Positions 56,047 through 64,000 of a DNA stretch of 64,000 nucleotides are shown here, in pieces. The position numbers and the translations under genes are program-made. The DNA comes from an archaeon (GTDB taxonomy: Archaea; Nanobdellota; Nanobdellia; Pacearchaeales; GW2011-AR1). The number at the start of each line of letters is the position of its first letter. Position 1 is the first letter of the stretch. Under the pieces are notes generated by a model that searched no databases, was not told where the DNA came from, and saw only the letters and a list, made by a program, of their open reading frames with translations. The DNA lies in NCBI GenBank assembly GCA_018697035.1, contig JABHSE010000002.1, positions 1 through 64,000 of the forward strand, given 5' to 3'.

Positions 56047-58332
56047 TCAAACCACTAACTTCTTGCTCTCCAACTCTAACCACCGCTTCCACTTCCCAAA
56101 AACAACATCACCCTTAGGCAACCCAACATCCTCAACAACCTCATTCGAAATCTGATGAAACGCATTATTAGACATAACCGTAAACTCCCCTTCCAAAATC
56201 TCCGGCAAATTCTCCCGTTCAGCAAAATCTACAGTCTCCTGCTTAATCTTTGCCCGAAGCATAACATTATCCCAAACCGCATCCCAATCCCCAGCCCAAC
56301 CCTTAACATTCGAAGCAATATCCTTCATAATCTCAGAGTCCCCATTAATCAAATCATCCGTCGGCTCCAACTTATCGCTCTCGACATTATACTTCATCAA
56401 ATCAACAAAACCACCTTCCCGCAAAGGGTCCTTCTCCCAATGCTTCCGAACCTCACTAACCGACAAAACCCTTCTCCAAGAATGCATACCATCAGCAGAC
56501 TTAATTGGATTCGCAACAACAATCAAATCCGTAGCCTTAAAACTCGTAGCCGGAACATCCAAGTCATTAACAACCCTATCAAAAACACCATAAGGAGAAG
56601 CACCATGAATAGTCCCCGCAACAACATTCGCCAAAGCCCCAACCCTCATCGCCTCATACAAAGCCTTAGCCTCTCCACTTCTAATCTCCCCCACAATCAA
56701 AGACGAATCTCCTAAACGCAAAGATGCCCGAATCCCATCCTCAGCCGAAACTTCCGCAGACTCACCACCCAAAGCCGACCGAACCTTCATCGACAAAATA
56801 TCATAATCCAATTTCCTCATAGCAGAAACCGGCAACTCCAAAGTATCCTCAACCGTAATAATCCTCTTATCAGGCATAATCTCCAACAACAACGCGCCAA
56901 GTAAAGACGTCTTCCCAGAAGACCGAGTTCCCGCAACAAGCATCGTCCGCGCACCATCAATCATAAAACTCAGCAAACCCGCAGTCATAGAATCAATCAT
57001 CCCATTCTTAATAAACAAAGGCAAAGTCCAAGGCTTACTCCTATGCCTCCTCAAAGTATAGGCAAGACCTCCAGCAGACAAAGGCTGCTGAATAATCGCA
57101 ACCCTCGCACTAATCTTTCCCAACTCCAAATTCGTATCTAATATAGGGTTAGCTTCGTCAAGTGCCCGACCCGACGTCATCCTAAACTTAGCAGCCCAAG
57201 AATCCGCATCCTCCATAGAAGGAACCAAGTTGGTCACACACTCCCCAAATTCATTATGCCGAACAAAAATATTCGATAACGAAACAGGCGCATTAACCAT
57301 AATATCCTGCAAGTCCTCATCCTCGAGCAACACCTCCAAAACCCCAAACCCAATCGTATGCCTAACCAAAATATTCGCCAACTTCTTCAAATCACTATAA
57401 CTCAAAACAACATTCTTATTCCCAGCCAAATCACTAATCAAGTCCCGAGCAACATTAAAAAAAACCTGCCTCGTCCTCTCAGGATCAGTAAATTCCTCAG
57501 CAGTCGGACGATGCTCAATTAAAACATTCCGAGCAAGATTCAACAACATATGATGATCCTCATCCAACAAATACTCAGGCGGCGACAAATGATAAACCAA
57601 CTTCGCCTTATTCGGCCTACGAAAAATAGTCACCAAACTCTCGCTACTCCCCTTCGCAACCTTATACTGCTTCACAATCTCCGCATCCTCAGGCAACCGT
57701 GCAACCATTCGAGTAAACGTAAAATTCGGCATAATATCCGCCCGAAAAACCTCATTGTAAATCCCCCTATCTCCCGAAACATAAGAATCGAAATTATCCT
57801 TAACTCTTCGAATCAATTCCAAATTATTAAAATAACCAATCACCTTCTCCAAAAGACGAATATACTCCAAAGCATCCGCGCCACCCTTAGCCTTCTTACT
57901 AAACAACTCGCCCCTCAACTCACGATAAGCCCGAACAGGATCCATAGGCAAAACCTCATTAATCACATAATTAAAAAAAGAATATGCCTCCTGATAAAAC
58001 AAACCCAAATGCGCCAACTTATCTTCAGAAACAATCCTCTCTTGCTTAATCAAAAAATCAATCAAATTAGCAACCTCAACCAACATCTTAATCTGCGAAA
58101 AATCATGCGCATAATTTCTCTGCTGAACAAAAACAACTCTAGAAATATTCGACTCCTCTCTCAAATTCCCAATCGTCGCAGCCATCACCTGGCCCGAATC
58201 AACAAGCGACGGTACAACATCCGCACCAAGATAATTAACATACATCACATTCTCACCACTCTCTCTCACAACCTCGTAAGAATAAAGCGGCGCACCATCC
58301 TTAAACATCATACAACACGAAAAACAAAACAA
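56047..58332 (-). CDS. Type IV pilus/archaellum-type secretion ATPase (PilT/VirB11-like)
   Basis: VAGTRSSGKTSLLGALLLEIMPDKRIITVEDTLELP, SSLIVGEIRSGEAKALYEAMRVGA. Confidence 0.9.
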   Translation of the reverse strand: MFCFSCCMMFKDGAPLYSYEVVRESGENVMYVNYLGADVVPSLVDSGQVMAATIGNLREESNISRVVFVQQRNYAHDFSQIKMLVEVANLIDFLIKQERIVSEDKLAHLGLFYQEAYSFFNYVINEVLPMDPVRAYRELRGELFSKKAKGGADALEYIRLLEKVIGYFNNLELIRRVKDNFDSYVSGDRGIYNEVFRADIMPNFTFTRMVARLPEDAEIVKQYKVAKGSSESLVTIFRRPNKAKLVYHLSPPEYLLDEDHHMLLNLARNVLIEHRPTAEEFTDPERTRQVFFNVARDLISDLAGNKNVVLSYSDLKKLANILVRHTIGFGVLEVLLEDEDLQDIMVNAPVSLSNIFVRHNEFGECVTNLVPSMEDADSWAAKFRMTSGRALDEANPILDTNLELGKISARVAIIQQPLSAGGLAYTLRRHRSKPWTLPLFIKNGMIDSMTAGLLSFMIDGARTMLVAGTRSSGKTSLLGALLLEIMPDKRIITVEDTLELPVSAMRKLDYDILSMKVRSALGGESAEVSAEDGIRASLRLGDSSLIVGEIRSGEAKALYEAMRVGALANVVAGTIHGASPYGVFDRVVNDLDVPATSFKATDLIVVANPIKSADGMHSWRRVLSVSEVRKHWEKDPLREGGFVDLMKYNVESDKLEPTDDLINGDSEIMKDIASNVKGWAGDWDAVWDNVMLRAKIKQETVDFAERENLPEILEGEFTVMSNNAFHQISNEVVEDVGLPKGDVVFGKWKRWLELESKKLVV

Positions 58333-58386
58333 TATTAAAACATATCTATACTAAACAATTATAAAGTTATTCCACTAACCACAAAC

Positions 58387-58776
58387 ATGGAACCGCCACA
58401 GCCCCAAGAAAACCAAATCAAATCACTTCTCTCCGATTTCAACACAAGACTCCGAGACCTAGACGAACGAAATAAGCTAATCAGAGAAAGGGTCCTACTT
58501 CTCGGAAAAAATTTAATATCCTCACGCCAAGACATAGAAGATGAATTAAAAGAAATAAAAAAGAACAACCAGGAGATAAAGCAGGACCTCGAAAAAATAA
58601 AAAGAACATCGAACTTATTGTTAACCGAATTCAATAAATTCGTAAAAAGGGAGGAGCTCGCCCTCGTAGAAAGAATGCTAAAAGACTTCCAACCACTAGA
58701 ATTCATGCGAAAAAAGGACGTCGAAGAACTAATCGAAAATAAAATAAATATAAAAACCACGAAAACCACATCTTAA
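58387..58776 (+). CDS. Coiled-coil protein
   Basis: Heptad-rich 129 aa, adjacent to pilus ATPase. Confidence 0.55.
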   Translation: MEPPQPQENQIKSLLSDFNTRLRDLDERNKLIRERVLLLGKNLISSRQDIEDELKEIKKNNQEIKQDLEKIKRTSNLLLTEFNKFVKREELALVERMLKDFQPLEFMRKKDVEELIENKINIKTTKTTS

Positions 58777-58777
58777 C

Positions 58778-59488
58778 ATGGCAACACTAGACAGAGTAGT
58801 AGAAATGCAACAGCAAAATAAAACCGACATAGAAATAACGGCACAGCTCCAAAATGAAGGAATAGCACCTGCAGAAATCGACGACGCAATAAACCAAGCT
58901 CAAATCAAAAACGCAGTCTCACCTCCAACTCAAACCCCACCACAAGAAATGCAACCATCGATAACGGCACAACAGCCAGCAGCACCAGAGGTATATCCTC
59001 CTCAAGCTCAAGCTCCACAACCAGAAGCACTACCACAAGAACCAGAGCCGCAACAACCTCAACAACCAGAACAAGAACAACCGCAAATGCAACAACCTCA
59101 ACAACCGCAAGAATACTACCAACCAACACCCCAAGCATACCAAGATCAAAATTACTACGAACCACAAGGCTCTCTCGACTCAGAAACAATATCAGAAATA
59201 GCGGAACAAGTCGCAACCGAAAAACTAGAAGACTACAAATCAAAAGTCGGAGACATTGCTTCTTTCAAAAACCAAATGCAAAACCAGGTGAACGATATCG
59301 ATGATAGACTAAAGAGAATAGAAAGCTCAATCCAACAACTACAAAACGCAATCCTAGGAAAGATAGGCGAATACGGAGAAAACTACGCAATGGTTCACAA
59401 GGACCTAGATAACCTACACGGAACCGTCGCAAAATTAATGAACCCACTAATAGATAACGTCAACGAAATGAAAAAAGTTTCTAAATAA
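58778..59488 (+). CDS. P/Q-rich linker coiled-coil protein
   Basis: PQPEALPQEPEPQQPQQPEQEQPQMQQPQQPQEYYQPT followed by coiled coil. Confidence 0.6.
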   Translation: MATLDRVVEMQQQNKTDIEITAQLQNEGIAPAEIDDAINQAQIKNAVSPPTQTPPQEMQPSITAQQPAAPEVYPPQAQAPQPEALPQEPEPQQPQQPEQEQPQMQQPQQPQEYYQPTPQAYQDQNYYEPQGSLDSETISEIAEQVATEKLEDYKSKVGDIASFKNQMQNQVNDIDDRLKRIESSIQQLQNAILGKIGEYGENYAMVHKDLDNLHGTVAKLMNPLIDNVNEMKKVSK

Positions 59489-59500
59489 TATCCACCAAAC

Positions 59501-59603
59501 AATTTTAATTTATAGCAGATTTAGACGAGGCGCAAGGTTACGAAGCGTACAAGCGTACGTGAGTGTTCTTGCAACAAAGTATGAATCGCTAAAAATCAAA
59601 ATT
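59501..59603. repeat. Stop-codon-embracing structured element, copy C
   Basis: Core gcaagGTTACGAAGCGTACaagcGTACGTGAGTGTTcttgcaacaaag with AT-rich terminal stem. Confidence 0.82.
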
Positions 59604-60081
59604 ACTTCTTAGTTAGGACGAATGATACTACACCCGCAATAACCAACAACAAGATCATACCAAACCATCCCTCATCAAACCATCCCTGAATCATCTCCCA
59701 ATTCAACACCCAATTAAAAACATAAGCCGAACTAAAAATAAAAAACAACAACATAACACCAAGCAAAACCCAAGCAAACCAATTACCCTTACCAAAAAAC
59801 TCCCCTATCTTAATACCAGGAATAAATGCCAATATCACAATCAAAAAGAATAATGAAATAACAATCGTCCCAAACCAGGCCGAACTAAACTGCACAAAAT
59901 CAACCAAACTCGCCTCAACAATAAAAAAACTCGAAAGAATGAACGAAATGAAAAGCATAACCGCAGGACTCTCTCCCAAAACTTTCGTCTTAACAAGCAA
60001 AGCATAAATCACAATAAACACCAACAAAAACGCAAAGATAGGCATAAAATATCCAATCGCCGAAACACTAGCCTCAACCAT
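59602..60081 (-). CDS. Multi-TM membrane protein (paralog family member 1)
   Basis: Hydrophobic; FAFLLVFIVIYALLVKTKVLGESP. Confidence 0.6.
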   Translation of the reverse strand: MVEASVSAIGYFMPIFAFLLVFIVIYALLVKTKVLGESPAVMLFISFILSSFFIVEASLVDFVQFSSAWFGTIVISLFFLIVILAFIPGIKIGEFFGKGNWFAWVLLGVMLLFFIFSSAYVFNWVLNWEMIQGWFDEGWFGMILLLVIAGVVSFVLTKK

Positions 60082-60138
60082 TTTTCACCTCAAATGAATA
60101 AATGGATTGATGAAATATTTTTAATGTTACTTCTACCA

Positions 60139-60669
60139 TTATCCCGTAGTAGTCCCCGCCACTTTAGCTTTACCTTTAGCAACAATAACAATAACTGCTA
60201 TAACTCCACCCAAAACCAACAATGCCCAAAAATTCTCAGAAAACCATCCACCAAATCCACCATAATTACTCCACTCTTCCCACGCACCAAACGACCAAAT
60301 CAAAGTACCAACTCCTATAACACCAGCAAAAGTCAATAATAGTTTATTTTCTTTTTCACTACCATCTTTACTAAAAAAACCAAGAAAAATCAACAATACC
60401 AAAAACAGACTAAGTCCAATTCCAAATCTCGGAAAGATGATCGCAAAAAACTCACTAACAAAATCAAACTGCAAACTAAGCAAGCCTACCGCAACCGCAA
60501 TAACCGCTAATATCCCATCATTACCATCCCCCAAAATCCCAGTCTTCTTCAAAATAGCAAACACAACCGCAAAAATCAAAAGGAACGGAATCACATAGGA
60601 AAAAACTCCAATTTCATTCCAGATATTCAAAACATCGGTAATAGTCGTAACCATAAATTTTACAAACAA
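60139..60669 (-). CDS. Multi-TM membrane protein (paralog family member 2)
   Basis: VIPFLLIFAVVFAILKKTGILGDGNDGI. Confidence 0.6.
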   Translation of the reverse strand: MFVKFMVTTITDVLNIWNEIGVFSYVIPFLLIFAVVFAILKKTGILGDGNDGILAVIAVAVGLLSLQFDFVSEFFAIIFPRFGIGLSLFLVLLIFLGFFSKDGSEKENKLLLTFAGVIGVGTLIWSFGAWEEWSNYGGFGGWFSENFWALLVLGGVIAVIVIVAKGKAKVAGTTTG

Positions 60670-60694
60670 ATCTTATTTATATATCTTTCCAAGT

Positions 60695-61180
60695 CTAACC
60701 CTCTTTCTTCTTCCCGCCCCAAATAGCAACACCAACAACAGCCACAACTAAAGCAACCATAACCACATTCATCCAAATATCACTCTGACCTCCAAACGAA
60801 GCCCAGACACTCTCCCATAACCCACTCACGAACAGAACAACACCAACAGTAAACACCGCAGCAATACCCAAAAAAGTATACTTCAAAGCAGGAGGCATAT
60901 TTTTATCGTCACTCAGATCCCCCGCAACAAAACCATAAAGAATCATAAACACTAAAATCACCGCAACACCAACAGCCATCCAAGGCATTATCCCCACAAG
61001 AATATCTCGAGGACCAGGAACCCCGATCAAAATCAAACCAATAACCAATCCAACAATAGCATCATTCTGCGCCTTCCCATCTCCCAAAATCTTCGATTTC
61101 TGCAAAATCGCAAACACAACAACAAACACCAACAAAAACGGCAACAACATCTCCGTAAAAAATGCACTCTCGAATATCAT
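60695..61180 (-). CDS. Multi-TM membrane protein (paralog family member 3)
   Basis: MLLPFLLVFVVVFAILQKSKILGDGKAQNDAI. Confidence 0.6.
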   Translation of the reverse strand: MIFESAFFTEMLLPFLLVFVVVFAILQKSKILGDGKAQNDAIVGLVIGLILIGVPGPRDILVGIMPWMAVGVAVILVFMILYGFVAGDLSDDKNMPPALKYTFLGIAAVFTVGVVLFVSGLWESVWASFGGQSDIWMNVVMVALVVAVVGVAIWGGKKKEG

Positions 61181-61265
61181 AACAAAATAAACATTAAATC
61201 TTATTTAAAGATTACTAATTCAATCAATATATATTTTCGACCTCTATAATTCTTATAAACTCCCC

Positions 61266-62630
61266 ATGCCCAAAAGGCAAATGGTAGAACTTCCCGAAAC
61301 AAGCCTAGAGCGAAAAACAAAATCTCTCGGATATCCACTATATTCTTCAATAAAAAAAGCAGACGCCCTGGCAAAAAAATTCCACAAAGCAATCCCAAAA
61401 AATCTAAAAGAAAGCGACAAAGATCTCTTATTCCTACTGCCAGGAATTTACTTCAAAGAATTCGCAAGAAAAAAACCGCAAACAGATCCCTACATATTCA
61501 AATCCTCTGTAATCCTAAACAACTTACTATTAAACACAAAAGAACTCCTTAGAAGCAACAACCTCCCCTTCAATGAAAAATCATTCCTAAGCGACAATCT
61601 CTTATGTAAAAATTTCCCTCCCTCAATAATGATTTTAGAAAAAAGAAATTCTGGGATACAGGCCGAACTAGGAGAACTAGCACTAGAATCTCCCGTACCA
61701 ATAATAGAAGCAATTGAAAACGAGTTTTATTTTTTCTTCCAATACAACTCAGAAAAATCAACCCCTGGAATAGAAAAACTCCTACAGGCCAGAACAAAAA
61801 AAGTATCAAAATTGGCAAACATAGCAGATAAATTCCCAAAAATCCTAAAAGGTGTAGGATTAAGAAACGAGGCCGCAAGCTTAAAAGAATCATTAACAAA
61901 TCTAAAAGACAGCTCTCTTTTATATCAAGCCCTACAATCAGACCAAATAGCAGAAGAAATGTCCCCCTTACTAAAAGCACACGCCGAGCTAAAAAAGGTA
62001 AAATACTCGGGCAACATATGGAACTTTTCGGATTCCATGGGCCACGAAATAACAGCTGCCATGGATTTAGCAAAAAGTCTAGAATTCTACCAACACATGC
62101 TATCTAATCAAGAACTAAGTGACCAAGAAAACCTAGCATTCAGTCTAGATAAAAACCTATATTTCATAGAAAATGCCTTGGTAGAAACCGAACAAAAAAA
62201 ATCCTTCCAAGAAAATCAAACAGATTACCTAGCCCAATGTATCCTTATGCAAAACGAAGAATCCACAATAATAAAAGAATTACTTTTCACAAAGGCCCCT
62301 TTCTCAGGATTAGAAAACATGCTAACATCTTTTGGTATTCCTTCAAAAAAGGCAACCGCAATAAAAAAATATCTTTCAGCAAACAGCCTAAACAGATCCT
62401 TTGCATTCGACAAAGATGGCTTCGCAACCAGAAAAGAAATGATAAAGGAAATATATAATGAAGGAGAACGTTTCACTCCTGCAGCCTCCCAGTTAGTAGA
62501 ATCTGTAACAGGACAAAAGCCCTCTCCATTCTCTTACAAATTTTTCACAGACGAAACCTCTTCAGCAGACGCAGTAAGAACAATAACATATGCAGCAAGA
62601 TTAGAATCGGGGGAACAAAATGAACATTGA
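61266..62630 (+). CDS. Hypothetical alpha-helical protein
   Basis: ORF 454 aa; overlaps next gene by 11 nt. Confidence 0.6.
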   Translation: MPKRQMVELPETSLERKTKSLGYPLYSSIKKADALAKKFHKAIPKNLKESDKDLLFLLPGIYFKEFARKKPQTDPYIFKSSVILNNLLLNTKELLRSNNLPFNEKSFLSDNLLCKNFPPSIMILEKRNSGIQAELGELALESPVPIIEAIENEFYFFFQYNSEKSTPGIEKLLQARTKKVSKLANIADKFPKILKGVGLRNEAASLKESLTNLKDSSLLYQALQSDQIAEEMSPLLKAHAELKKVKYSGNIWNFSDSMGHEITAAMDLAKSLEFYQHMLSNQELSDQENLAFSLDKNLYFIENALVETEQKKSFQENQTDYLAQCILMQNEESTIIKELLFTKAPFSGLENMLTSFGIPSKKATAIKKYLSANSLNRSFAFDKDGFATRKEMIKEIYNEGERFTPAASQLVESVTGQKPSPFSYKFFTDETSSADAVRTITYAARLESGEQNEH

Positions 62631-63906
62631 AGTAATAGAAGAAAAATTCTCAAAACTAAGTCCATCACAAGAAAAAAATATAACAACAAAACAATTCAGA
62701 GGCACAAAAACAGATTCCTATATAAGACAAAATTCAGGTGTATGCTTTATACTAGACCAAGATCCAACATATGAAGTATTCAACCCCTCCTTTGCAATAA
62801 TGGAATCTAGAAATACCTATAGGCCAATATTAGAGCACGGCCAACAGGATAAAGAATTATCTTATAAATTACTAACTCGTCACGTCCAATTCCATGAAAT
62901 AATTCACGCCAATCAAATTGGTTCACCCTTAATATGGAGAGAAATGGCAAACCACGCAGGAGCATTTTATCTAGACCTGGCGATAAAAGAATTGAAAAAC
63001 GACAGACTAGATTACGAACAACCCGGAGAAAAAATCAAAGGAGCATTTTCACAAATCAAAAAAACAACAAGAGAAATGTTAACAGACTCTTTAGATTTAA
63101 TAGTGATGCAATCTCTAAGTCAACACGAAGTGGCGAAAGATATGAGAAAGCATGGAACATATGTCGCAAGAATGAACGCGGGAATTCCTATTATGAATAA
63201 ATACGGAAATTTCGATATGAAAACACTGAAAGAAACAATACCTCTCGACACAATAGAAAATTCCGCAACAAAACAAAATTACTTAAAAATAAAAAAAGCT
63301 ATGCAATCTTCAGACCTAGAATGTATGAGACAAACACATAAAGAAGCAGAAGAGTTTTCCAACGAAATGCTAGGAATAATAGAAACAATGGCAGAAGCTT
63401 TCGCATTAGAGGTAGACAAAGATTTTATAATGAGTATGGAAAACAAAAACCTCTCAATAGAAAAAAGAAAAAAAATGCACAGCCTATTATATGAAGAAGT
63501 ATCAGGTAGGGGTATCCGAGCGAAACAATATATGGAAGCAATGAAATTCGAAACACAAAAAGAAAGAAATGAAAAAATGGCATCAAGCGGATTAAAATAC
63601 CAACAAATAATAGAAGGTGAACAACATGAATCTCCAGTCAAAATAAAACTGATGCGACTAGGCTATCATCCCCTAAACCCATTAGGAGCTTATGAAAACA
63701 TGGAAGAATTAGCAAAAAGAGCAGCTAAGCAAAACATCCCGCTAGAAAAATTACTTTCTCCAATAAACGCAGCCAACTCCCTACTCGGCCTAAGATATAA
63801 CGTACACCTATCAGAATTCACAAACCACATTCAAAAACATGGCAGACACCAAGCCTTCGAAAACATGCTAAACGCCGAAACATTCTCCGACATAATAGAT
63901 AAATAA
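62620..63906 (+). CDS. Hypothetical protein with HEIIH (HExxH) motif, putative zincin
   Basis: RHVQFHEIIHANQIGSPLIWREMANHAGAFYLDLAIKEL. Confidence 0.55.
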   Translation: MNIEVIEEKFSKLSPSQEKNITTKQFRGTKTDSYIRQNSGVCFILDQDPTYEVFNPSFAIMESRNTYRPILEHGQQDKELSYKLLTRHVQFHEIIHANQIGSPLIWREMANHAGAFYLDLAIKELKNDRLDYEQPGEKIKGAFSQIKKTTREMLTDSLDLIVMQSLSQHEVAKDMRKHGTYVARMNAGIPIMNKYGNFDMKTLKETIPLDTIENSATKQNYLKIKKAMQSSDLECMRQTHKEAEEFSNEMLGIIETMAEAFALEVDKDFIMSMENKNLSIEKRKKMHSLLYEEVSGRGIRAKQYMEAMKFETQKERNEKMASSGLKYQQIIEGEQHESPVKIKLMRLGYHPLNPLGAYENMEELAKRAAKQNIPLEKLLSPINAANSLLGLRYNVHLSEFTNHIQKHGRHQAFENMLNAETFSDIIDK

Positions 63907-63928
63907 TCTCCAAACGAAAATCTAAACC

Positions 63929-64000
63929 CTACATCTCAACTTCTTCAGAATCAAAATCAATATCTTCCTCTTGCTGCTGAATAGGAACCGCGTTCTTATT
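63929..64000 (-). CDS. C-terminus of an unidentified protein (runs off window)
   Basis: ...NKNAVPIQQQEEDIDFDSEEVEM*. Confidence 0.4.
   Translation of the reverse strand, partial: NKNAVPIQQQEEDIDFDSEEVEM

Noticed and set aside
1-64000. rRNA genes, complete transposase/IS, integrase, restriction or other defence cassettes
   Set aside because: None could be supported from the ORFs or sequence read here.

Overview
This is an AT-rich archaeal chromosome segment, best explained as a DPANN-type genome of the Pacearchaeota/Woesearchaeota kind (inference from gene content). It encodes archaeal information-processing genes: TFB, S8e, L44e, S3Ae, S15, S27e, aIF2-alpha, Nop10, aEF1-beta, SRP54, FtsY, GINS, RadA, RPA, a RecJ-like DHH protein and Bud32. 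It also has nucleotide-salvage genes (tdk, a deoxyribosyltransferase-like gene, pyrG, ndk), four tRNAs, very large secreted surface proteins, and an archaeal type IV pilus-like locus (about 45.5-61.2 kb) with many class III (K/R-K/R-G) pilin-like ORFs. The most unusual content is non-coding. (1) All four tRNA genes are followed 79-240 bp downstream by a second copy of their own 3' end. In three of them the T-stem 5' strand is copied as well, and the T-loop is replaced by a shared 66-68 nt hairpin module. (2) Eight copies of a 44-46 nt covarying hairpin (TCCAYRAGAAAT...GAA...ATTTTTTATGGA) are present, five of them in gaps of the pilus locus. (3) Three copies of an 83-105 nt covarying structured element each embrace the stop codon of a minus-strand gene. 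(4) Heptameter (C/T)AAC(T/A)CC tandem tracts and a 45-bp element sit between genes, and in two cases in-frame inside essential genes (bud32, S3Ae). (5) A palindromic operator array lies upstream of an HTH-nucleotidyltransferase gene. All calls were made by reading the sequence and supplied ORFs; no database search was run.
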